7,412 bases of DNA. Origin: Mediterranea massiliensis (GTDB lineage Bacteria > Bacteroidota > Bacteroidia > Bacteroidales > Bacteroidaceae). Each line of letters begins with the position of its first letter. Positions within the stretch are counted from its first letter, which is position 1. Positions 1 to 6,370 of the stretch are shown piece by piece. Both the position numbers and the translations under genes were made by a program. Location of the stretch: assembly GCA_958402075.1 (NCBI GenBank), contig CATXSD010000126.1, positions 1 to 7,412 on the forward strand, read 5' to 3'. The notes under the pieces were generated by a model, which was not told the origin of the DNA, did not search any database, and saw only the letters and a program-made list of their open reading frames with translations.

Positions 1-1
1 G

Positions 2-448
2 GACGAGGGGACGATTGTAGGCAACATCGGACGCAATCCGAAAGACCGGCTGCAGATGACGGTCCTGCCCGAAGGCGAGGGCAAGCATGCCGTGACCCAC
101 TACCGCGTGCTGGAGCGCTTCGGTTACGTCACGCTGGTGGAGTGCATCCTCGAAACGGGGCGTACGCACCAGATACGTGTGCACATGAAGCACATCGGCC
201 ACGTGCTCTTCAACGACGAACGCTACGGGGGGCATGAAATATTGAAAGGAACTCATTTTGCCAAATACAAACAATTTGTAAACAACTGCTTTGACATTTG
301 TCCGCGCCAGGCCTTGCATGCCATGACGCTGGGCTTCGTGCATCCCGTTACCGGCGAGGAAATGTATTTCACTTCCGAGCTGCCAGAGGACATGACGCGG
401 CTCATAGACAAGTGGAGGGGCTACATCAGTAACAGAGAATTGGAATGA
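2..448 (+). CDS. RluA/RluD-family 23S rRNA pseudouridine synthase, C-terminal part
   Basis: The reading frame is open from base 2, so the gene starts left of the window and only its last 148 residues are visible. The family converts specific uridines of 23S rRNA to pseudouridine in the cytoplasm. Visible family marks are an IGRNPKDR segment near the left edge, which resembles the RluD pattern, and the conserved C-terminal motif ETGRTHQIRVHMKHIGH (about 152-202) followed by ND and YGG. The catalytic HRLDxxTSG segment and any S4 domain would lie outside the window. An ATG at 56 is internal to the conserved domain and is not the start. The stop overlaps the ddl start in ATGA, so the two are probably one transcript. 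Family assignment is firm. Which rRNA position it modifies (RluD-like 1911/1915/1917 or another) cannot be decided here. Bases 236-300 are unusually AT-rich for this gene. Confidence 0.93.
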   Translation, partial: DEGTIVGNIGRNPKDRLQMTVLPEGEGKHAVTHYRVLERFGYVTLVECILETGRTHQIRVHMKHIGHVLFNDERYGGHEILKGTHFAKYKQFVNNCFDICPRQALHAMTLGFVHPVTGEEMYFTSELPEDMTRLIDKWRGYISNRELE

Positions 449-1419
449 AACGCACGATTGCCATTGTTGCCGGAGGCGATACCTCCGAGTATGAGGTTTC
501 CCTGCGCAGTGCACAAGGAATCTACTCCTTCATCGACAAGGAGAAGTATACATTATATATAGTAGGCATGCACGGCCTGGACTGGCATGTGCGGCTGCCC
601 GACGGGCGGACGGTGCCCGTAGACCGCAACGACTTCAGCTTCCGGCTGGACGGACAGCAGGTGAAGTTCGACTTTGCCTACATCACCATCCACGGGACGC
701 CGGGCGAGGACGGACGCCTGCAGGGCTACTTCGACATGCTCCGCATCCCGTACTCCTGCTGTGGCGTGCTGGCGGCGGCGCTGACCTACGACAAGTTTGC
801 CTGCAACCAGTATCTGCGTGCTTTCGGGGTGCGCATTGCCGAGTCGCTGCTCCTGCGCCAGGGGCAGACCATTACCGACGACGAAGTGGTGGAGAAGATC
901 GGCCTGCCCTGTTTCATCAAACCCAGCCTGGGCGGTTCCAGCTTCGGTGTGACGAAGGTGAAGACACGCGAACAGATACAGCCCGCCATTGCCAAGGCTT
1001 TTGAAGAGGCGCAGGAAGTGGTGGTAGAGGCCTTTATGGACGGCACGGAGCTGACTTGCGGCTGCTACAAGACGAAGGAGAAGGAAGTGGTATTCCCCAT
1101 CACCGAGGTGGTGAGCCACAACGAATACTTCGACTACAAGGCGAAGTACAACGGCGAGTCCGACGAGATTACGCCCGCCCGCATCCCCGATGAATTGGCC
1201 GACCGGGTGAAGAAGCTGACTTCGGCCATTTACGACATCCTGGGTGCGCAGGGCATTATCCGCGTGGACTACATCGTCACCGAAGGTAGCAAGATCAATC
1301 TGCTGGAGGTGAACACAACCCCCGGCATGACGGCTACCAGCTTCATCCCCCAGCAGGTACGTGCGGCCGGCCTGGACATCAAGGATGTGATGACAGACAT
1401 TATAGAAAACAAGTTTTAA
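445..1419 (+). CDS. ddl: D-alanine--D-alanine ligase
   Basis: This 324-residue cytoplasmic ATP-grasp ligase joins two D-alanines for the end of the peptidoglycan stem peptide. The length is normal for the family. Seen in the protein: the N-terminal GGDTSEYEVSL block with Glu15, HGTPGEDG (83-90), the ATP-grasp loop KPSLGGSSFGV (159-169), RVDY (273-276) and LLEVNTTPGMT (286-296). By comparison with E. coli DdlB, Glu15, Tyr235, Arg273, Asp275, Glu288 and Asn290 match its substrate and magnesium residues. Tyr235 in the KAKY segment is the residue expected in D-Ala:D-Ala enzymes; VanA-type D-lactate ligases carry His in this loop. It is therefore a housekeeping ligase, not a glycopeptide-resistance enzyme. 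The ATG overlaps the stop of the pseudouridine synthase, which suggests translational coupling. The acyltransferase follows after 12 bases. Confidence 0.97.
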   Translation: MKRTIAIVAGGDTSEYEVSLRSAQGIYSFIDKEKYTLYIVGMHGLDWHVRLPDGRTVPVDRNDFSFRLDGQQVKFDFAYITIHGTPGEDGRLQGYFDMLRIPYSCCGVLAAALTYDKFACNQYLRAFGVRIAESLLLRQGQTITDDEVVEKIGLPCFIKPSLGGSSFGVTKVKTREQIQPAIAKAFEEAQEVVVEAFMDGTELTCGCYKTKEKEVVFPITEVVSHNEYFDYKAKYNGESDEITPARIPDELADRVKKLTSAIYDILGAQGIIRVDYIVTEGSKINLLEVNTTPGMTATSFIPQQVRAAGLDIKDVMTDIIENKF

Positions 1420-1431
1420 CCACGAATCGCT

Positions 1432-2577
1432 ATGTACGACGAATTTGATGAAATCCGCCCTTACCACGACGAAGAGCTTCCCGGGGTATACGAAGAGCTG
1501 ATTGCCGACCCCGCCTTCAGGCAGGTGGCCATGGTTGCCTTTCCCGGTGTGCCTTTCGAGATGCTGGCTGCCAAGATGCGCAGTTGCCGGACGAAGCTGG
1601 AATTCCAGAAGGCTTTCGGCTATGTGATATTGAAGAAGATCATGCAGGAGGCTTCGGACGGGGTGACGCTGGACAATGAACTGACCGACAAGGCAGGGGC
1701 CTATACCTATATCTCCAACCACCGTGACATCATCCTCGATTCCGGTTTCCTTTCCGTACTGTTGGTGGACAATGGAGGCGATACGGTAGAGATAGCCATC
1801 GGCGACAACCTGCTCATCTATCCCTGGATCAAGAAGCTGGTACGCATCAACAAGTCGTTCATCGTGCAGCGGGGGCTTCCCATGCGTCAGATGCTCGAAT
1901 CGTCGGCCCGCCTGTCGCGTTACATGCACTACACCATCGGCGAGAAGCGGCAGTCCGTCTGGATAGCCCAGCGTGAGGGCCGTGCCAAGGACTCCGACGA
2001 CCGTACGCAGGACAGTGTGCTGAAGATGCTGGCCATCGGCGGAGAAGGCGATGTGGTGGACCGGCTGATGCAGATGAACATCGCTCCGCTTTCCATTTCC
2101 TATGAATTTGATCCCTGTGACTTCCTCAAGGCTTGGGAATTCCAGTTGAAGCGCGACCATCCCGACTATAAGAAGTCCACGGCCGACGACCTGAAGAACA
2201 TGCAGACAGGACTGCTGGGCTACAAGGGGCGGGTACATTTCCACATCGCCCCGTGTATCAACGACCGGCTGGCCGTTATGGACCGCAAGATGCCCCGCCA
2301 GGAACTCTTCGGCCATGTCTCCGCCCTGATTGACCGGGAAATTCACCGTGGTTACCGGCTGTACCCGTGCAACTATGTGGCGGCCGACCTGCTGGCCGGT
2401 ACCGATGCCTATGCCGGGCACTATACGGAGGAGGACAAGCGGCAGTTCCTGTCTTACCTGGAGGGACGGCTGGCCCGCATTCTGCTGGAAAACAAGGATG
2501 AAGCCTTCCTGCGCACAAAGATACTCGAAATGTATGCCAATCCGTTGAAGAACCATTTGAAGGCGATGGAGGTATGA
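1432..2577 (+). CDS. PlsC-like acyltransferase (glycerolipid acyltransferase superfamily)
   Basis: This 381-residue protein has no obvious signal peptide or long membrane helix, so it is probably cytosolic or peripheral at the inner membrane. The order of motifs fits the PlsC/PlsB acyltransferase superfamily: SNHRDIILD (95-103) as block I, SFIVQRGLP (142-150) as block II, WIAQREGRAKD (177-187) as block III and IAPLSISYEFDP (217-228) as block IV. Such enzymes move a fatty acyl chain onto an acceptor such as glycerol 3-phosphate or lysophosphatidate. The spacing in block I is unusual: His97 and Asp103 are separated by five residues, where the classic motif is HX4D. About 90 residues precede block I and a long C-terminal part (230-381) has no motif I recognise. 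It sits 12 bases after ddl and overlaps the downstream lipoprotein gene by ATGA. The family is well supported; the acyl acceptor is unknown. Confidence 0.82.
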   Translation: MYDEFDEIRPYHDEELPGVYEELIADPAFRQVAMVAFPGVPFEMLAAKMRSCRTKLEFQKAFGYVILKKIMQEASDGVTLDNELTDKAGAYTYISNHRDIILDSGFLSVLLVDNGGDTVEIAIGDNLLIYPWIKKLVRINKSFIVQRGLPMRQMLESSARLSRYMHYTIGEKRQSVWIAQREGRAKDSDDRTQDSVLKMLAIGGEGDVVDRLMQMNIAPLSISYEFDPCDFLKAWEFQLKRDHPDYKKSTADDLKNMQTGLLGYKGRVHFHIAPCINDRLAVMDRKMPRQELFGHVSALIDREIHRGYRLYPCNYVAADLLAGTDAYAGHYTEEDKRQFLSYLEGRLARILLENKDEAFLRTKILEMYANPLKNHLKAMEV

Positions 2578-3257
2578 GAAAGGGAAGAAAATACGGCCTG
2601 TGGATGTGGGTGTGGATAACGGCCGGTCTGCTGCTGTCGGCCTGCGGGGAGGATGCCTATCACTATCCGTCCGTCAGGCTGGAATTTCTGACGGCCTATT
2701 CGGATGCGGAAGGACAGCTGGACCGGGTGGTGGCCGATGACGGAAAGGAATATCCGGTATGGGCCGACGACTCCGGTTCGCAGACCCGTCCCGATTCATT
2801 GGTACGCATCATCAGCAATTACGAGGTGGTGCAGGCCGAAGGGACGGAGGGAGTACGCCTGTATGCCGTGTCGGCGGCTATTGCTCCCGTACCCTTGCCG
2901 GCCGACAGGTTTGTCGATGGCGTAAAGACCGACCCCGTGGATGTGCTGAGCATCTGGTTGGGACGCAATTACCTGAATCTGATGCTCGAAGTCAAGGCCC
3001 AGCACGCCCGGCATCAATTCCATTTTGTGGAGAACCGGGTGACGGTCGATACCGAAGCCCGCCGTTCGTCGGTGGAGCTGACCCTGTATCACGACGATGG
3101 AGGCGATACGCAGGCCTATACCCAGCGGGCCTATTGCTCTGTGCCCTTGGCGGGATATGCCGTGGAGGGAGTGGATGTTGTGGAGTTGGACTTCCATGTA
3201 CATACCTATTCGGGCGAAGTAAGTACCTATCATTTTGAATATATTCCAATCTTATAA
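2574..3257 (+). CDS. NigD-like lipoprotein
   Basis: This 227-residue exported protein starts with a charged MRKGRK segment, a hydrophobic stretch (8-22) and the lipobox LSAC, giving lipidated Cys24. The next residues are GED, an acidic stretch that could act as a Bacteroidetes surface-export signal, so outer-membrane or surface location is possible but not proven. Two beta-rich parts follow, about 33-105 and 120-224. Patterns such as DDGKEYPV, RPDSLVRIISNYE, SIWLGRNYLNL, LTLYHDDGGDTQAY and a closing TYSGE...YHFEY resemble the two-domain NigD-like lipoproteins of Bacteroidetes, whose function is largely unknown. I recognise this from pattern, not from a search. Its ATG lies inside the acyltransferase stop (ATGA), so translation is likely coupled to that gene. 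It is the last member of the ddl operon; a 51-base gap separates it from the rhodanese gene. Confidence 0.68.
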   Translation: MRKGRKYGLWMWVWITAGLLLSACGEDAYHYPSVRLEFLTAYSDAEGQLDRVVADDGKEYPVWADDSGSQTRPDSLVRIISNYEVVQAEGTEGVRLYAVSAAIAPVPLPADRFVDGVKTDPVDVLSIWLGRNYLNLMLEVKAQHARHQFHFVENRVTVDTEARRSSVELTLYHDDGGDTQAYTQRAYCSVPLAGYAVEGVDVVELDFHVHTYSGEVSTYHFEYIPIL

Positions 3258-3308
3258 ATATCTGCCGGACATCTTGCGCCTGCAGACCGTATAAAAACGA
3301 TTTTTATC

Positions 3309-3695
3309 ATGAAAACTTTGTTTGCATCCATTTGTCTGTTGTTCTCCTCTTTCTTCTCCTGCCAGCAAAAGGAAGGTAGTTTTGAATCCCTGTCTGTCGG
3401 CGATTTTGCCGATGTCATCAGCGATCCGGAAGTCCAGCGTCTGGACGTGCGTACGGTGGCCGAATACTCCGAAGGCCATATCCCCGGCAGTGTGAACGTC
3501 AATGTGTTGGATGAATCGTTTGCCGCTGTGGCCGACTCTGTATTGCTGCCTTCCCGACCGGTGGCCCTCTATTGCCGCAGTGGCAAGCGGAGCAAGAAGG
3601 CTGCCCGCATATTGAGTGAAAAGGGCTTCAAGGTTTATGAACTGTCCACGGGCTTTAACGGCTGGGTGGAAGCCGGGCAGACGGTCGAGAAATAG
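3309..3695 (+). CDS. Rhodanese-domain putative lipoprotein
   Basis: This 128-residue protein is a single rhodanese (sulfurtransferase) domain behind an export signal. The start MKTLFASICLLF leads to SFFSC, a somewhat atypical lipobox that would lipidate Cys18; the following QQKEG has no clear acidic surface signal, so a periplasmic location is most likely. The rhodanese domain runs from about 27 to 126. It shows LDVRTVAEYSEGHIPGSVNV (45-64) and the active-site loop CRSGKRS (89-95), with Cys89 placed to carry a persulfide, and ends in STGFNGWVEAG. Catalytic sulfur transfer is therefore possible; the physiological donor and acceptor are unknown. It is 51 bases after the lipoprotein gene and 142 bases before the likely GH20 start, so it may be read through from the ddl operon or come from its own promoter. 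I saw no clear -7 box in front of it. Confidence 0.88.
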   Translation: MKTLFASICLLFSSFFSCQQKEGSFESLSVGDFADVISDPEVQRLDVRTVAEYSEGHIPGSVNVNVLDESFAAVADSVLLPSRPVALYCRSGKRSKKAARILSEKGFKVYELSTGFNGWVEAGQTVEK

Positions 3696-3741
3696 TACTG
3701 CTGTCGTTGTTTCTTGTTCTGAAAAATGTTTTTTCGCAGTA
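3696..3741 (+). terminator. Possible weak terminator or nested hairpin after the rhodanese gene
   Basis: Just after the rhodanese stop, GAAAAA (3721-3726) and TTTTTC (3730-3735) can pair around a 3-base loop. The flanking arms TACTGC (3696-3701) and GCAGTA (3736-3741) are also perfect complements. The inner stem is A/T-rich and the run of T lies inside the stem rather than after it, so this is not a convincing Rho-independent terminator. Confidence 0.25.
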
Positions 3742-3755
3742 TTTGTCCCTGATGC

Positions 3756-3785
3756 TTGTTTGTCCCGATTTTTTTCCTTATCTTG
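3756..3785 (+). promoter_or_regulatory. Possible Bacteroidetes-type promoter for the GH20 gene
   Basis: TATCTTG at 3779-3785 resembles the -7 box TAnnTTTG with one T missing. TTG at 3756-3758 lies 20 bases upstream, the expected distance for the -33 element; a better TTTG at 3759-3762 is only 16 bases away. A start site near 3791 would leave a leader of about 45 bases before the ATG at 3838. The match is imperfect and the region is AT-rich, so chance is possible. Confidence 0.35.
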
Positions 3786-3837
3786 ACGCGGAAAATACCT
3801 GTTGTCAGGTTGTTGTTAATTTATAAGTTTATTGAAT

Positions 3838-6171
3838 ATGCGAATTTTATCAAATGTCAGTTGGGGGAGTCTGGCAGTGGCCGGATGGCTGTTGGCTTCC
3901 TGTGCGGGTAAGGCACCCGTGGTGGCCGATTACGAAATCGTTCCCATTCCCAGGGAAATTGCGGTGGAGCAGGAGAAACCTTTCCTGCTGAAAGAAGGTA
4001 CGGCGGTCTGTTATACGCCCGATAACGAACGGATGCGCCGGAATGCCGAGTTTCTGGCTTCCTATGTAGAGCGGCAGACGGGAATCCGCCTGGAAGTGAA
4101 AGAGGGCGGTGAAGAAGGAAAAGGCATTCTGCTGAAGCTGGGACTGGAAGCCGACAACCCGGAAGCCTATACGCTGGAGGTGAATCAGGACCGGGTGACG
4201 ATTGCTGCGCCGACGGAGGCCGGTGTGTTCTATGGCATCCAGACGTTGCGCAAGTCCGTCGGTGTGGCCGAAGGTGGCGCTGTAGAACTGCCGGCTGTAC
4301 AGATAACGGATGAACCGCGTTTTAGCTATCGGGGAATGATGCTGGACGTGAGCCGCCACTTCTTTTCCGTGGACGATGTCAAGACCTATATCGACATGCT
4401 GGCCCTCCATAACATCAACCGTCTTCACTGGCATCTCTCCGATGACCAGGGTTGGCGCATCGAAATCAAGAAATATCCGAAGCTGACCGAGATTGCTTCG
4501 CAGCGCAAGGAAACGGTGATAGGACGCAACAGCGGCAAATACGACGGAAAGCCTTACGGTGGCTTCTATACACAGGAACAGGCGAAGGAAATCGTGGCTT
4601 ATGCTGCCGAGCGTTATATCACGGTCATTCCGGAGATTGATCTGCCCGGACACATGCAGGCGGCTTTGACGGCCTATCCTGAACTGGGATGTACGGGCGG
4701 ACCGTATGAAGTATGGACGCAGTGGGGCGTTTCGGAGAATGTGCTGTGCGCCGGCAATGACAAGACCATCCAGTTTGTCAAGGATGTACTGGCCGAAATC
4801 GTGGAAATATTCCCTTCTGAATACATCCATGTGGGAGGTGACGAGTGTCCCAAGACGGTATGGGCGAAGTGCCCCAAGTGTCAGGCCCGCATCAAGGCGT
4901 TGGGCTTGAAGAGCGACAGCCGGCACACCAAGGAAGAACGTTTGCAGAGTTATGTCATCCACGAAGCCGAAGCCTTCCTTGCCACGAAGGGACGGAAGAT
5001 GATCGGTTGGGATGAAACGCTGGAAGGCGGCCTTGCACCGGGGGCTACGGTCATGTCGTGGCGCGGTGAAGGCGGAGGTATTGAGGCAGCCAAGCAGGGA
5101 CACGATGTAGTGATGACCCCGAATACTTACCTGTATTTTGACTACTACCAGTCGAAAGATACGGATACCGAACCGCTGGCCATCGGAGGATACCTGCCGA
5201 TGGAACGTGTCTATAGCTACGAACCCATGCCCAAGGCGCTGTCGGACGAAGAGCAGAAGCACATCATTGGTGTACAGGCCAACCTGTGGACCGAATACAT
5301 TCCGGACCTGAAGCAGATACAATACATGGTATTGCCGCGCATGGCAGCGCTGTGCGAGGTACAGTGGAGCCTGTCCGGGCAGAAGGATTACGAATCGTTC
5401 CTGAAGCGGGTAAGCCGTCTGGTGGACATCTATCAGAAGAATGGATGGAACTATGCGACCCACATATTCGATGTGCGGCTTGAACTGAAACCGAATACGG
5501 AAACCGGTACGCTTGATGTCGTGGCACGGACCATAGACGGGGCACCGATTTATTATACATTGGACGGCAGTGAGCCTACCAGTGCTTCGCAACTTTATAC
5601 GGAAGTGTTGAAGATTGACAAGCCCTGTACGCTTCGTACCGTGGCTATCCGTCCTTCCGGTAAGTCGAAGGTGACAACCGATGAAATCAGCTTCAGCAAA
5701 TCGTCGATGAAGCCGATAACCATGCTGCAACCCATCAACAAGCAATACGAGTTTACCGGTGCTACGGTGTTGGTGGACGGCATGACGGGTAACATGAACT
5801 ATAAGACGGGCCGCTGGATTGCCTTCTACAAAAACGATATGGAAGCCGTGATCGACCTGAAGGAACCGACGGAAATCTCTTCGATGACGCTGCATACCTG
5901 CGTGGAGAAGGGTGACTGGATCTTTGATGCCCGTGGCATTACGGTATCGGTTTCGGATGATAACCGGACGTTCAAGGAAGTGGCTTCCGAATCCTATCCG
6001 GCGATGAAGGCCGATGATCCCAATCAGATTTACACCCACAAGCTGGAATTCGATCCTGTAAAGACGCGCTATGTCAAGGTGAAGGCACTTTCCGAGCATG
6101 AGATTCCGGCATGGCATGGCGGCAAGGGAAATCCGGGCTTCCTGTTTGTGGATGAGATTATTTTGGAATAG
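3838..6171 (+). CDS. GH20 beta-N-acetylhexosaminidase lipoprotein with C-terminal accessory domains
   Basis: This 777-residue exported enzyme removes terminal beta-linked GlcNAc or GalNAc from glycans. I take the ATG at 3838 over an in-frame TTG at 3832. The signal peptide ends in LASC (Cys22). The next residues (AGKAP) lack acidity, so a periplasm-facing position is more likely than the surface. Domains: GH20b-like N-terminal part (about 33-155); catalytic barrel (about 163-510) with YRGMMLDVSRHF, LHWHLSDDQGW and the catalytic pair Asp335-Glu336 in HVGGDE, plus probable sugar-contact residues in MSWRG, Tyr433/Asp435 and QANLWTEY; a small beta domain (about 555-620) with IYYTLDGSEPT as in chitobiase C-terminal domains; and an F5/8 type C (discoidin) domain (about 630-777), possibly carbohydrate-binding. 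Cysteines 337, 345 and 348 cluster beside the catalytic pair. It appears to stand alone, with no SusCD pair in view. Confidence 0.95.
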   Translation: MRILSNVSWGSLAVAGWLLASCAGKAPVVADYEIVPIPREIAVEQEKPFLLKEGTAVCYTPDNERMRRNAEFLASYVERQTGIRLEVKEGGEEGKGILLKLGLEADNPEAYTLEVNQDRVTIAAPTEAGVFYGIQTLRKSVGVAEGGAVELPAVQITDEPRFSYRGMMLDVSRHFFSVDDVKTYIDMLALHNINRLHWHLSDDQGWRIEIKKYPKLTEIASQRKETVIGRNSGKYDGKPYGGFYTQEQAKEIVAYAAERYITVIPEIDLPGHMQAALTAYPELGCTGGPYEVWTQWGVSENVLCAGNDKTIQFVKDVLAEIVEIFPSEYIHVGGDECPKTVWAKCPKCQARIKALGLKSDSRHTKEERLQSYVIHEAEAFLATKGRKMIGWDETLEGGLAPGATVMSWRGEGGGIEAAKQGHDVVMTPNTYLYFDYYQSKDTDTEPLAIGGYLPMERVYSYEPMPKALSDEEQKHIIGVQANLWTEYIPDLKQIQYMVLPRMAALCEVQWSLSGQKDYESFLKRVSRLVDIYQKNGWNYATHIFDVRLELKPNTETGTLDVVARTIDGAPIYYTLDGSEPTSASQLYTEVLKIDKPCTLRTVAIRPSGKSKVTTDEISFSKSSMKPITMLQPINKQYEFTGATVLVDGMTGNMNYKTGRWIAFYKNDMEAVIDLKEPTEISSMTLHTCVEKGDWIFDARGITVSVSDDNRTFKEVASESYPAMKADDPNQIYTHKLEFDPVKTRYVKVKALSEHEIPAWHGGKGNPGFLFVDEIILE

Positions 6172-6195
6172 GAGAACCGGAATTCATCATATACT

Positions 6196-6349
6196 AAAGA
6201 GGCTGAATTCAAAAGAGAAGCAGACACAACGTCATCCCGGCCTTGAGCCGGGATCCATGTCATAGCTTTTGCTTGTATGTACTGGATCCCGCATCAAGTG
6301 CGGGATGACGGAATGTTGGTGCTTTTTCTTTGGGATTCAGCCTCTTTTT
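6196..6349. terminator. Bidirectional terminator-like inverted repeat between convergent genes
   Basis: AAAGAGGCTGAAT (6196-6208) and ATTCAGCCTCTTT (6335-6347) are perfect complements. Two more pairs extend the stem inwards to 6210/6333, one of them G-U. The right arm ends in a run of five T, and on the other strand the left arm ends in three T. Placed between the ends of the GH20 gene and argF', it fits a shared terminator. From memory, GAGGCTG/CAGCCTC stems are common in Bacteroidales terminators. The odd feature is the loop, about 122 bases long and filled by a second inverted repeat, so whether the outer arms still pair efficiently is open. Confidence 0.6.
6230..6310. repeat. REP-like inverted pair of hairpins
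   Basis: Arms at 6230-6257 and 6283-6310 are inverted copies, 24 of 28 bases matching, around a 25-base spacer. Each arm also folds by itself: an 8-bp stem at 6234-6241/6247-6254 with loop CTTGA, and an 8-bp stem at 6286-6293/6299-6306 with loop TCAAG. The four differences between arms fall in the stems and keep them paired. The core (GTCATCCCG ... CGGGATCC) looks like the dispersed GTCATCCCG-type repeats of several bacterial groups. I cannot count copies from one window, so the repeat status is inferred from shape. Confidence 0.7.
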
Positions 6350-6370
6350 GTCAGGAGGTACAGACAAATC

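Noticed and set aside
445..1419. Ddl as a possible vancomycin-resistance (D-lactate) ligase
   Set aside because: The KAKY loop carries Tyr235 rather than the His of VanA-type enzymes, and there are no van genes beside it.
553..2556. A 667-codon open frame on the minus strand, antisense to ddl and the acyltransferase
   Set aside because: Both plus-strand genes in this stretch have full family motifs. The antisense protein is low in recognisable motifs and rich in His, Val, Gly and Leu, as expected when GC-rich codon use removes antisense stops.
472..3109. GGAGGCGATAC occurs three times (472-482, 1774-1784, 3099-3109), in the same frame, encoding GGDT each time
   Set aside because: The three sites are in unrelated proteins, only 11-14 bases long, and use the gene set's favoured codons, so coincidence is the simplest explanation.
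3824..3831. TAAGTTTA as the -7 box of the GH20 promoter, with TTG at 3802-3804
   Set aside because: Transcription would start at about the ATG and leave no leader; the candidate at 3756-3785 is more sensible.
3832..3837. TTG at 3832 as start of the GH20 gene
   Set aside because: An ATG two codons later gives a normal lipoprotein signal peptide, and nothing favours the rarer TTG start.
3850..6117. A 755-codon open frame antisense to the GH20 gene
   Set aside because: Same cause as above: it mirrors a clearly real gene and has no motif, signal or start context of its own.
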